From: Chloroflexota bacterium
GTDB taxonomy: Bacteria > Chloroflexota > Dehalococcoidia > SM23-28-2 > RBG-16-64-32
Length of the DNA: 9,981 bases
NCBI GenBank assembly: GCA_022563285.1
Contig: JADFNQ010000032.1
Coordinates: forward strand, 1-9,981
Reading direction: 5' to 3'
Shown here: piece after piece, positions 1 through 5,896 of the stretch
How the letters are laid out: each line of letters begins with the position of its first letter
Position numbering within the stretch: position 1 is the stretch's first letter
Notes under the pieces: model-generated
What the model was told of the DNA's origin: nothing
What the model saw: only the letters and a program-made list of their open reading frames with translations
Database searches by the model: none
Position numbers and translations under genes: made by a program

Positions 1-1
1 T

Positions 2-415
2 CTGCCCGTCCGCGGCTCCGTCCTCCTTAGCCTCGCCGACCGCACCAAGCCGGAGGCGCTGAACGCCGTCCGCAACCTCGCCGAATGCGGCTACCGGATG
101 TACGCCACCGAGGGGACCGCCGCCATGCTCAGGGCGATCGGCCTCCCTGTCGAGCAGGTGCCCAAACGCCTCGACGAGGGCCACCCCAACGTCGTCGACG
201 TCATCCGCGACGGGCTGGTGGACGTAGTGATCAACACGCCGGAGGGCGGCCAGGCCGCCACCCTGCGCGACGGCTTTCAGATCCGCCGCGCCGCCGTCGA
301 GCGCCGCATCCCCTCCTTCACCTCCATCGACACCGCCTCCGCCGCCATCTCCGCCCTCGCCGGCGGCGACCGTCACTTCACCGTCCAGCCCTTGCGCGAC
401 TACCTCTCGCCGTGA
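2..415 (+). CDS. carB: Carbamoyl-phosphate synthase large subunit, C-terminal fragment (MGS-like allosteric domain)
   Basis: This is the last 137 codons of a gene that begins outside the window. The translation reads as the C-terminal MGS-like domain of the carbamoyl-phosphate synthase large chain: it starts near LPVRGSVLLSLADRTK, continues with a GYRMYATEGTAAML segment, and has the DVVINTPEGG strand-loop that closes the effector site. The enzyme makes carbamoyl phosphate from glutamine, bicarbonate and ATP for pyrimidine and arginine synthesis, and this domain binds nucleotide or ornithine effectors in known members. The stop TGA (413-415) overlaps the GTG start of pyrK, so the two are translationally coupled in one operon. 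Nothing upstream can be judged because the gene is cut by the window edge. Confidence 0.93.
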   Translation: MPVRGSVLLSLADRTKPEALNAVRNLAECGYRMYATEGTAAMLRAIGLPVEQVPKRLDEGHPNVVDVIRDGLVDVVINTPEGGQAATLRDGFQIRRAAVERRIPSFTSIDTASAAISALAGGDRHFTVQPLRDYLSP

Positions 416-1188
416 AGCTGCAGTCCGCCCGCGTCCTCTCCCACCAGCAGCTATACCGGGACACGTTTCTCATGTGGCTCTCCTGTCCGCCCGTAGCCCG
501 CGGCGCCTCCCCGGGCCGCTTCCTCATGATCCACTGCGCCCAGGGCTACGACCCGCTGCTGCCGCGGCCGATGAGCTTCCACCGCTTTCGCGAGACTGAC
601 GGCCAGCGTCAGTTCGCTATTCTCTACGACGTCCGCGGCCGCGGCACGGCCTGGCTGTCTGAGCGGCAGCCCGGCGAGGGGCTGACCGTGTTCGGGCCGC
701 TGGGGAAAGGCTACGCCGTCAGCCGCGATGCGCAGAACCTGCTCCTGGTCGCCGGCGGGCTGGGCGTCGCGGCGGTGATCGCCCTCGCGGAAGAGGCGAC
801 CGGACGGGGCAAGGCGGTGACCCTGCTCCAGGGCGCCCGCACCGCCTCCAAGCTCTACCCACCGAAGGAGCTCCCCAAGGCGGTGGAGGTGCTCTCCGCC
901 ACCGACGACGGCTCGGCGGGCCACCAGGGCCCCGTCACCGACCTCCTTGCCGACCATCTCCCCTGGGCCGATCAGGTCTTCGCCTGCGGGCCCAACGCCA
1001 TGTTCCGCTCCATGTCGCAGGTGCTGCGGGAGGCCCGCACTCGCAAGCCGGTGCAGGCGCTGCTGGAGGAGCGAATGGGCTGCGGCACCGGCGTCTGCTA
1101 CGGCTGCGCCGTCTTCGCCCGCCGGGGCGTGAAGCTGGTCTGCAGGGACGGGCCGCGCTTCGAGCTTCGAGATGTATATCCTTATTGA
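412..1188 (+). CDS. pyrK: Dihydroorotate dehydrogenase B electron-transfer subunit (FAD, 2Fe-2S)
   Basis: 258 residues, the usual PyrK size. The family passes electrons from dihydroorotate oxidation on PyrD to NAD+ through FAD and a 2Fe-2S cluster, in the cytoplasm. The ferredoxin-reductase-like FAD domain shows RPMS at residues 52-55 and a GPLGKG loop at 95-100. The NAD-binding part has GGLGVA at 115-120 and CGPNAMF at 192-198. The C-terminal cluster motif is C224-x4-C229-x2-C232-x11-C244, as expected for PyrK. I chose GTG at 412 because it gives the GTGA overlap with carB and starts right at the conserved N-terminal strand; the open frame runs further upstream but only as a shadow of carB. 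Unusually, pyrD is not adjacent: it lies at 4203 behind three other genes. A strong terminator follows at 1381. Confidence 0.95.
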   Translation: MKLQSARVLSHQQLYRDTFLMWLSCPPVARGASPGRFLMIHCAQGYDPLLPRPMSFHRFRETDGQRQFAILYDVRGRGTAWLSERQPGEGLTVFGPLGKGYAVSRDAQNLLLVAGGLGVAAVIALAEEATGRGKAVTLLQGARTASKLYPPKELPKAVEVLSATDDGSAGHQGPVTDLLADHLPWADQVFACGPNAMFRSMSQVLREARTRKPVQALLEERMGCGTGVCYGCAVFARRGVKLVCRDGPRFELRDVYPY

Positions 1189-1474
1189 GCGCCCTGTAAC
1201 GTCCGCGCCCGTAAACGGTTAATAGGTTCGATGATAGCTGTCGCACGCGACAGCGTTCCAGACAATCTGGATAGCGACTCAGGCCCGAGGCCCCGAAGGC
1301 GGGGCGCAGGGCCGCTCTCAAGTGATCCGCCTGTCGGCGGAGCTGGCTGAGCCGGGCGCTTTGGCCCCCTACGGCCTCACAGAGCATTCGGGGCGCGGAC
1401 AAAACCGTGCCCCGATTGCTCTTTCTTGCTATCATGGAGGCCACCCTGACCGTCCGCTGAGGAGCCCGCCCCTA
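1189..1474 (+). other. Hairpin-rich intergenic region, possible structured RNA or long 3' UTR
   Basis: No convincing gene lies in this gap. Instead there are successive perfect or near-perfect hairpins on the plus strand: 1237-1254 (7 bp, 4-base loop), 1257-1271 (6 bp), a two-part stem 1282-1286/1309-1313 around 1290-1295/1300-1305, 1326-1341 (6 bp, 4-base loop), 1363-1376 (4 bp), and the terminator hairpin 1381-1422. Bases 1231-1238 are also exactly complementary to 1428-1435, so the whole group could be closed by an 8-bp stem. I do not recognise RNase P, tmRNA, SRP RNA or a common riboswitch in it. It could be a non-coding RNA, a processed 3' UTR of the carB-pyrK transcript, or simply GC-rich spacer. 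Confidence 0.4.
1381..1427 (+). terminator. Rho-independent terminator after carB-pyrK
   Basis: Arms 1381-1398 and 1405-1422 pair over 18 positions with one T-T mismatch and one G-U pair, around the loop ACAAAA, followed at once by TTTCTT. It is the strongest plus-strand terminator near pyrK and would end either the pyrimidine operon transcript or a small RNA from the gap. Confidence 0.85.
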
Positions 1475-1504
1475 TTGACATCGCCCCTGTCTAAGCCGTA
1501 TCTC
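1475..1504 (+). promoter_or_regulatory. Putative sigma-70-type promoter for the MBL-fold gene
   Basis: A perfect TTGACA -35 box (1475-1480) is followed after 18 bases by TATCTC (1499-1504), a weak -10 box. It lies just after the terminator and about 40 bases upstream of the 1545 start, so position supports it better than the -10 sequence does. Confidence 0.45.
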
Positions 1505-1544
1505 TTATGTCCGTGCGACGCCTGATTCTCGGAAGGAGGCTGCG

Positions 1545-2381
1545 ATGGCTGGTTCGAAAGTGACCGTGGGAAACGTGGAGATCGTCTCCCTGCTGGACAC
1601 GCCGATGGAGTTCCCCTGGGCGGCGTTCTTCCCCAACAACAGCCGCGCCGACTTCGACCCTTACACGGACACCTACCCCGGCTCCTACGCCGGCGACAAG
1701 TTCCGCACCTACGCCCACTGCTACGCGCTGCGCTCGCAGGGCAAGACCGTGCTGGTGGACAGCGGCGTCGGGCCGGGCCCTGTCGCCTTCCTGGGCGGCA
1801 TCCGCGGCCGCCTGCTGGAGGAGATGAGCGCCAAGGGCGTCCCGCCGGAGAGCGTCGATGTTGTGGTATTCACCCATCTGCACAGCGACCACGTAGGCTG
1901 GAACCTGACCGCTGACAACGTCCCTGTCTTCCCCAAGGCCCGCTACCTCGTGCCTCAGCTGGACTGGGACTACTTCACCGCCTCGGACGTAGCGTCCCAG
2001 AACCCCCAGATCCAGGCCTCCGTGCTCCCTCTCAAGGGTATCGGTGTGCTGGACCTGTTCTCCGGCGAGAAGGCCATCACGGCGGAGCTCACCACCTACC
2101 CCACGCCCGGGCACACCCCCGGCCACACCAGCATCATGGTCTCGTCTGCAGGCGAGAGGGCGCTAATCACCGGTGACCTCGCCCACCACCCCGCCCAGGT
2201 CGACCGCACAGAGTGGTGCTCCGGCGCCGACGGCGACCCCGCACAGGCGGTCCAGACCCGTAACAAGGTGTTCGACCAGCTGGAGGCGGACGGACTGCTC
2301 GCCGCCATCTGCCACTTCCCGGACCCGGGGTTCGGGAAGCTGGTGCGTCTGCAGGGGAAGCGCGTCTGGCAGGCGCTGTAG
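1545..2381 (+). CDS. Metallo-beta-lactamase-fold hydrolase (lactonase-like)
   Basis: 278 residues, typical of stand-alone MBL-fold hydrolases. The metal motif HLHSDH is at residues 111-116. Further metal ligands expected of the fold are visible in TPGHTPGHTS (the second His is 194), in GDLAHH (Asp211) and in ICHFPDP (His257). The set resembles the N-acyl-homoserine-lactonase-like branch, which hydrolyses lactones or related esters with two zinc ions, but this fold is used for many substrates and the real one cannot be read from the sequence. No signal peptide is seen, so it should be cytoplasmic. The ATG at 1545 has the strong ribosome site AAGGAGG about 7 bases upstream. The gene sits alone between a terminator and a palindrome, so it is probably transcribed by itself from the 1475 promoter. 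Confidence 0.9.
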   Translation: MAGSKVTVGNVEIVSLLDTPMEFPWAAFFPNNSRADFDPYTDTYPGSYAGDKFRTYAHCYALRSQGKTVLVDSGVGPGPVAFLGGIRGRLLEEMSAKGVPPESVDVVVFTHLHSDHVGWNLTADNVPVFPKARYLVPQLDWDYFTASDVASQNPQIQASVLPLKGIGVLDLFSGEKAITAELTTYPTPGHTPGHTSIMVSSAGERALITGDLAHHPAQVDRTEWCSGADGDPAQAVQTRNKVFDQLEADGLLAAICHFPDPGFGKLVRLQGKRVWQAL

Positions 2382-2399
2382 AGCCGGAGGAGACGCTAG

Positions 2400-2425
2400 A
2401 GGCCCTCCGTACGTACGGAGGGCCT
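2400..2425. terminator. Perfect 26-base palindrome between convergent genes, likely bidirectional terminator
   Basis: Two 13-base arms (AGGCCCTCCGTAC and its exact reverse complement) meet without a spacer, 18 bases after the MBL-fold stop and 24 bases before the end of the convergent mrp gene. On either strand it would fold into a very stable hairpin. There is no clear T-tract on either side, so termination in both directions is an inference from position and symmetry. Confidence 0.65.
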
Positions 2426-2449
2426 GCCCATCTCTTACGGGAACGATGT

Positions 2450-3559
2450 TTAGCCGGACGCCGCCGCAGTCTGCGCGAAGAAGTGCTGTACGCTCGTCTT
2501 CGCCGCTATCTTCTGCGCTATCTCCAGGATCGCCTTAGACACCGGCGATTCCGGGTCGCTCACCATGATCGGCACGCCGCTGTCGCCGCTCTCGCGCACC
2601 TTCACGTCCAGCGGGATCTCCCCCAAGAAGTCCAGCCCCAGCTCCTCGGCCGTTACCTGGGCGCCGCCGTGCCCGAAGATCTCCGTGCGCTCGCCGCAGT
2701 GCGGACATTCGAAGTAGCTCATGTTCTCGATGACACCGAACACTGGCACCTGCAGCTTCTCGAACATCATCACCGCCTTCATCGCGTCCTCCAGAGACAC
2801 CGAGTTGGGCGTCGTGACGATCACCGTCCCGGCGATCGGCGCCTCCTGGGCCATGCTCATGGAAGCGTCGCTCGTGCCCGGCGGCAGGTCAACCACCAGG
2901 TAGTCCAGCTCGCCCTCGGCGCCCCAGGGTATGTCGTGTAGCAGTTGCCGCACCCCGGTGCCGATCATCGGCCCCCGCCAGACCACGGCCACCCCCTTCT
3001 TGAGCACAAACCCGATCGAGGCCAGCTTCACCCCGTAGCGCTCCACGGTCGATAGCCCCGTGTCCGCCTGGGAGCCGCCTTCCACGCCCATCATCGTCGG
3101 CAGGTTGGGGCCGGTCAGGTCCGCGTCCATCAGGCCTACTCGCGCTCCGAACTTGGTCAACGCCAGCGCCAGGTTCACCGCCAGCGTGGACTTGCCCACC
3201 CCGCCCTTGTTGGAGGCCACGGCGATGATGTTCCTCACGCCTTCCACCGGCCGCTGACCGCGCATCGTGGTCTGCCGCACCTCCGCGTCCATGTTCACCT
3301 CGGCGTGGTCGATGCCGGGCAGCGCCAGCAGCAGCTCTTCAGCCTGCTGCTTCATCTTCTCCCGTACCGGACAGGCTGGCGTCGTTAGCACGATCCGTAC
3401 CGATACGTTACCGGCGCATACGTTGATGTCTTCGTCCTTGATGAAGCCCAGGCTTACTATGTCCCGGTGCAGGTCCGGGTCCTCTATCTGGCTGAGAGCG
3501 GCAAGGATCGCCTCTCTGCTGACCTCCCCATCGGACGGCTCTCGCTTCCCGTCGGCCAT
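2450..3559 (-). CDS. mrp: Mrp/NBP35-type P-loop ATPase, Fe-S cluster carrier
   Basis: 369 residues with the usual Mrp (ApbC) layout. Residues 15-95 form an N-terminal MIP18/DUF59-type domain containing the TPACPV segment. The ParA/MinD-like ATPase follows, with the deviant Walker A motif KGGVGKST at 118-125, MDADLTGPN at 144-152, and the Walker B region VVDLPPGTSD at 222-231. The paired cysteines C285-P-H-C288 are those that bridge a 4Fe-4S cluster at the dimer interface in this family. The protein is expected to carry and deliver Fe-S clusters to apo-enzymes in the cytoplasm; PyrK, encoded nearby, is a 2Fe-2S protein, but a direct link is only a guess. The ATG at 3559 has a GGAAAGGAAGG stretch just upstream. 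It is divergent from the small gene at 3790 across an AT-rich gap, where a TATACT box (minus strand, 3625-3630) might serve it, without a recognisable -35. Confidence 0.95.
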   Translation of the reverse strand: MADGKREPSDGEVSREAILAALSQIEDPDLHRDIVSLGFIKDEDINVCAGNVSVRIVLTTPACPVREKMKQQAEELLLALPGIDHAEVNMDAEVRQTTMRGQRPVEGVRNIIAVASNKGGVGKSTLAVNLALALTKFGARVGLMDADLTGPNLPTMMGVEGGSQADTGLSTVERYGVKLASIGFVLKKGVAVVWRGPMIGTGVRQLLHDIPWGAEGELDYLVVDLPPGTSDASMSMAQEAPIAGTVIVTTPNSVSLEDAMKAVMMFEKLQVPVFGVIENMSYFECPHCGERTEIFGHGGAQVTAEELGLDFLGEIPLDVKVRESGDSGVPIMVSDPESPVSKAILEIAQKIAAKTSVQHFFAQTAAASG

Positions 3560-3683
3560 CTGGCCTTCCTTTCCTGATTTTTAGGCGTGTAGACGTAACC
3601 TTTTCGCAGTTGCGGCCGTTTATAAGTATACAACGAGCGCAGCGTTCGAGGTAGGAGTTTCAGAAGTATATACAGCATAAACG

Positions 3684-3712
3684 TTGACATCATCCTCAGC
3701 TATACATATAAT
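3684..3712 (+). promoter_or_regulatory. Exact consensus sigma-70 promoter (TTGACA, 17 bases, TATAAT)
   Basis: TTGACA lies at 3684-3689 and TATAAT at 3707-3712, with the optimal 17-base spacer between. Both hexamers match the consensus at every position. The expected transcript start is near 3719-3720, giving a leader of about 70 bases before the small gene at 3790. It sits in the AT-rich mrp/small-gene divergent region, which stands out from the GC-rich surroundings. Confidence 0.85.
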
Positions 3713-3789
3713 CCAAATCCCTGGATGTAACGTATGAACGGTAGGAAGCATCTAAGAGAGGAGCATAATCCTGCGGGAGGTGGTCAGTG

Positions 3790-4095
3790 ATGGGTAGCAA
3801 GACAGCAGTTAAAGAGCGAAGGCCGGAGGCGGTGGCGCCCGTTGAGGCGGGCGCTTGCCAGCACCACTGGATCATCGATACGCCGCAAGGCGCCCTGAGC
3901 AGCGGCCGCTGCAAGCGCTGCGGCGAGGAACGAGAGTTCCGCAACTCCGCCAACGATTACATCTGGGACGGCGACTCCTCCGCCGGCGGCTACGGCAGGC
4001 ACGGCGGCGTACGCTCTACCCCCAAACCGGTTGCGGAGGACGAGATGACGGCCGATTCCGGCTCCGGCCGGTCAGAAGCCGCCCTCACCCTCTAG
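3790..4095 (+). CDS. Small Cys/His (zinc-ribbon-like) protein of unknown function
   Basis: 101 residues from ATG 3790; a GTG at 3787 is an alternative, and the ribosome site GGGAGG at 3775-3780 suits both (9 and 6 bases). A compact core at residues 23-55 contains C23-x-H25-H26-W, then G39, C41-K-R-C44-G and EREFRNS. The Cys/His spacing could bind one metal ion, like a half or minimal zinc ribbon. From memory, short proteins with an HHW...CK-x-CG...REF pattern recur as uncharacterised genes in Chloroflexota and a few other phyla; I cannot verify this here. The rest of the chain is polar, rich in Gly, Ser and Glu, and probably disordered, with no membrane segment. It is a single-gene transcript: a consensus promoter lies upstream and a strong terminator 18 bases downstream, suggesting high expression. 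Confidence 0.75.
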   Translation: MGSKTAVKERRPEAVAPVEAGACQHHWIIDTPQGALSSGRCKRCGEEREFRNSANDYIWDGDSSAGGYGRHGGVRSTPKPVAEDEMTADSGSGRSEAALTL

Positions 4096-4112
4096 AACAA
4101 ACCCGATCGCAC

Positions 4113-4150
4113 ACGGGGAGGCTGCGAGAGCGGCCTCCCCGTTCTTTTCC
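4113..4150 (+). terminator. Rho-independent terminator after the small Cys/His gene
   Basis: A perfect 10-bp stem, ACGGGGAGGC (4113-4122) with GCCTCCCCGT (4133-4142), encloses a 10-base loop and runs straight into TCTTTT. It separates the small gene from pyrD, so pyrD needs its own promoter unless there is read-through. Confidence 0.9.
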
Positions 4151-4187
4151 CGGGCTGCACGCCCTGTCCTTGCCGCCGTCCAGCGCC

Positions 4188-4193
4188 TATAAT
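4188..4193 (+). promoter_or_regulatory. -10 box of pyrD, probably giving a near-leaderless mRNA
   Basis: A perfect TATAAT ends 9 bases before the pyrD GTG at 4203, so transcription would begin about 0-4 bases ahead of the start codon. No Shine-Dalgarno sequence is present between the box and the GTG, which fits leaderless translation. The -35 region is poor (CTGTCC at 4164-4169, 18-base spacer). Confidence 0.6.
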
Positions 4194-4202
4194 CGAACAG
4201 GC

Positions 4203-5156
4203 GTGAACCTGAACCTGGACCTTGCCCCCGACCGTAAGAGCGGTCTCCCCCTGTCTAACCCCGTGATGACCGCCTCCGGCACCTTCGGCAACGGGCTGGA
4301 GTACCTCAAGCTCTTCGATATCCAGCGCCTCGGCGCTATCGTCAGCAAGGCCGTCACCCTTCGGCCCCGGCGCGGCAACGTCCAGCCCCGCATCGCCGAG
4401 ACGGCCGCCGGCATGATCAACTCCATCGGCCTCCAGAACATCGGCCTGGGTGCGATCCTGCGTGACATCGCCCCCGTCTGGGCCACCTGGCGCGTCCCCG
4501 TCGTCGTCAACATCGCCGGCGAGAGCGTCGGCGACTACGCCGAGCTGGCCCGCCGCCTGGACGGGGTCACCGGCGTCAGCGGCCTCGAGCTCAACGTAAG
4601 CTGTCCCAACGTGGAGGACGGGCTGGAGTTCGGCACGGAACCTCGCGCCGCCGCCGAGGTCACCGCCGCCGTCCGCCGCCTCACCACCCTGCCCGTCATC
4701 GTCAAGCTCACCCCCAACGTCTCCGATATCGTCGCCGTCGCCCGCGCCGTGGTGGACGCCGGCGCCGACGCCCTCACAATCATCAACACCTTCCCCGCCC
4801 TGAGCATCGATATCGAGGCCCGCCGCCCGGCCCTGGGCTGGGGCAGCGGCGGCCTCTCCGGCCCCGCCCTCAAGCCGATCGCCCTCAAGATGGTGTACGA
4901 GGTCGCCGGCGCGGTCGATGTGCCCATCATCGGCTGCGGTGGCATCATGTCCGGCGACGACGCGGTGGAGTACCTGATGGCCGGCGCCTCCGCCGTCCAG
5001 GTGGGCACCGCCACCTACCTCAACCCCCACGCTCCCCTCGACGTGCTGGAGGGGCTGGAGCGCTTCATGCGCGACCACGCGGTCGAGGACGTGAGCGAGC
5101 TCATCGGGGCCGCGCAGGAGCAGCGGGAGCCGGCACGCAGTGACCGCTCGTCCTGA
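4203..5156 (+). CDS. pyrD: Dihydroorotate dehydrogenase B, catalytic subunit (class 1B, FMN)
   Basis: 317 residues from GTG 4203, the normal size for the class 1 enzyme. It oxidises dihydroorotate to orotate on FMN, the fourth step of UMP synthesis, and in class 1B passes electrons to PyrK; pyrK at 412 supports the 1B assignment. Visible features are NPVMTASGTFG near the N-terminus, the FMN-contacting Lys49 in IVSKAVT, ELNVSCPN with catalytic Cys134, VKLTPN, and the FMN-phosphate segment GCGGIMSGDDA followed by AGASAVQVGTA. An open frame extends to 3855, but it crosses the small gene and a terminator and has no family similarity there, so the GTG at 4203 is preferred. The gene has its own -10 box and is isolated from pyrK, which is less common than an adjacent pyrK-pyrD pair. 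Its last codons run into a palindromic repeat that supplies the stop. Confidence 0.94.
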   Translation: MNLNLDLAPDRKSGLPLSNPVMTASGTFGNGLEYLKLFDIQRLGAIVSKAVTLRPRRGNVQPRIAETAAGMINSIGLQNIGLGAILRDIAPVWATWRVPVVVNIAGESVGDYAELARRLDGVTGVSGLELNVSCPNVEDGLEFGTEPRAAAEVTAAVRRLTTLPVIVKLTPNVSDIVAVARAVVDAGADALTIINTFPALSIDIEARRPALGWGSGGLSGPALKPIALKMVYEVAGAVDVPIIGCGGIMSGDDAVEYLMAGASAVQVGTATYLNPHAPLDVLEGLERFMRDHAVEDVSELIGAAQEQREPARSDRSS

Positions 5157-5174
5157 GCTTGTCGAAGGACGAGC
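5146..5174. repeat. Palindromic repeat spanning the pyrD stop codon
   Basis: Arms GCTCGTCCT (5146-5154) and AGGACGAGC (5166-5174) are exact reverse complements around the 11-base centre GAGCTTGTCGA. From memory, the core CCTGAGCTTGTCGAAGG is a dispersed palindromic element found in many copies in various bacterial genomes, especially between genes. Only one copy is in this window. It contains the pyrD TGA and could act as a weak terminator or as a mobile REP-like element. Confidence 0.6.
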
Positions 5175-5188
5175 AACCGAAGGCGAAG

Positions 5189-5896
5189 ATGATGCTGCGG
5201 GACTCCCAACTCAACGTCTACGTAGTCGGCGATAACCTCTCGCCCCGGCAGCGCGTCCAACTCCAGGCCCAGATCGACTCGGCGCTGCGGGCCCTCCCCC
5301 AGTGGTCGCTGGACCTGATCCGCGCCGCCCTCAGCCGCACCGGCGTCCGCAATTTCCCTATCGTGGTCGAGCCCCAGCCCGCCGATGGCGACGCCCTGCC
5401 CCTGAGCCTCGGCCGCCTTGAAGGGCGGCTCGCCGCCTACCTGCGCCCCCGCCTGGACGGCGACCGCATCGACTGGCTTCAGGACCATCGCTACCTCGTC
5501 GCTAAGGCCGCCGCCTACATCGCCGCCCCGCCCCGCGACGACGCCCCCTTCTGGGACCGCTGGTCGCGGGCCGTCGCCGCCGACGCCCTGGGCGACAAAG
5601 CCGCCGCTGCCGCCGAGGCCTGGGCCGGCGCCTCGGACGCCGACCTCCTCATCGAGATGTTCGCCGCCTACGCCCTCAACCCCGCCCACCCCCGCTGGGC
5701 GGAGCTGCCCGTGGTGCGGGCGTTCCTGGAAGGGTGGAGGGTGGTTGAACCCTCCGACTTAAAAGAGCCCCATCCGATCTTTAGCTTCTTTGGACAGCCC
5801 CTCGATAGCCGCGATTTCTTCTTTGGGCTCACGCGGATCGTCTTTGTACCAAGCGCTGTAGACCCGAGCGAGTTCGTAGCTCAACAGTGCATGTAG
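5189..5896 (+). CDS. Unknown protein, probably with its original C-terminus replaced
   Basis: I do not recognise a family. From ATG 5189 the product has 235 residues; TTG 5159, inside the palindromic repeat, and ATG 5192 are alternatives, and a weak GAAGG at 5179-5183 fits the two ATGs. Up to about base 5757 the codons are strongly GC-rich, and the protein is Ala-, Asp- and Trp-rich with predicted helices, including an LNVYVVGDNLSPRQ start. There are no Cys or metal motifs and no signal peptide. The last 46 codons (5759-5896) are the antisense of a convergent gene and have different composition (PIFSFFGQPL, FFFGLTRIVFV). The simplest reading is that foreign DNA joined near 5757 removed the native end and its stop, leaving a chimeric or non-functional frame. 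It follows pyrD by 32 bases and may share its transcript. Confidence 0.5.
   Translation: MMLRDSQLNVYVVGDNLSPRQRVQLQAQIDSALRALPQWSLDLIRAALSRTGVRNFPIVVEPQPADGDALPLSLGRLEGRLAAYLRPRLDGDRIDWLQDHRYLVAKAAAYIAAPPRDDAPFWDRWSRAVAADALGDKAAAAAEAWAGASDADLLIEMFAAYALNPAHPRWAELPVVRAFLEGWRVVEPSDLKEPHPIFSFFGQPLDSRDFFFGLTRIVFVPSAVDPSEFVAQQCM
5736..5755. terminator. Hairpin at the convergent junction, possible terminator
   Basis: GGAGGGT (5736-5742) and ACCCTCC (5749-5755) form a perfect 7-bp stem with a 6-base loop, three bases beyond the stop of the minus-strand membrane-protein gene. There is no T-tract, so it is at best a weak terminator. It also marks the edge where base composition changes. Confidence 0.35.

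Noticed and set aside
85..411. Upstream extension of the pyrK frame
   Set aside because: It is an Arg/Pro-rich frame overlapping carB; PyrK similarity begins at the GTG at 412.
1189..1440. TPP riboswitch, SRP RNA or RNase P RNA in the pyrK/MBL gap
   Set aside because: Short resemblances (CTGGAT, GAAGG, ACAGAG) appear, but the defining conserved blocks are absent or in the wrong order.
935..1444. Minus-strand frame across the pyrK end and the hairpin region
   Set aside because: It is Arg-rich, has no ribosome site, and runs through the hairpin cluster and terminator; no homologous pattern.
1322..1525. Plus-strand 67-residue frame in the gap before the MBL-fold gene
   Set aside because: It crosses the terminator and the promoter and lacks a ribosome site.
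3855..4202. Upstream extension of the pyrD frame
   Set aside because: It overlaps the small Cys/His gene and crosses its terminator, and has no similarity to PyrD.
4092..5078. Minus-strand 328-residue open frame opposite pyrD
   Set aside because: It is a Gly/Asp/Val-rich shadow of the GC-rich pyrD codons, without family features or a ribosome site.
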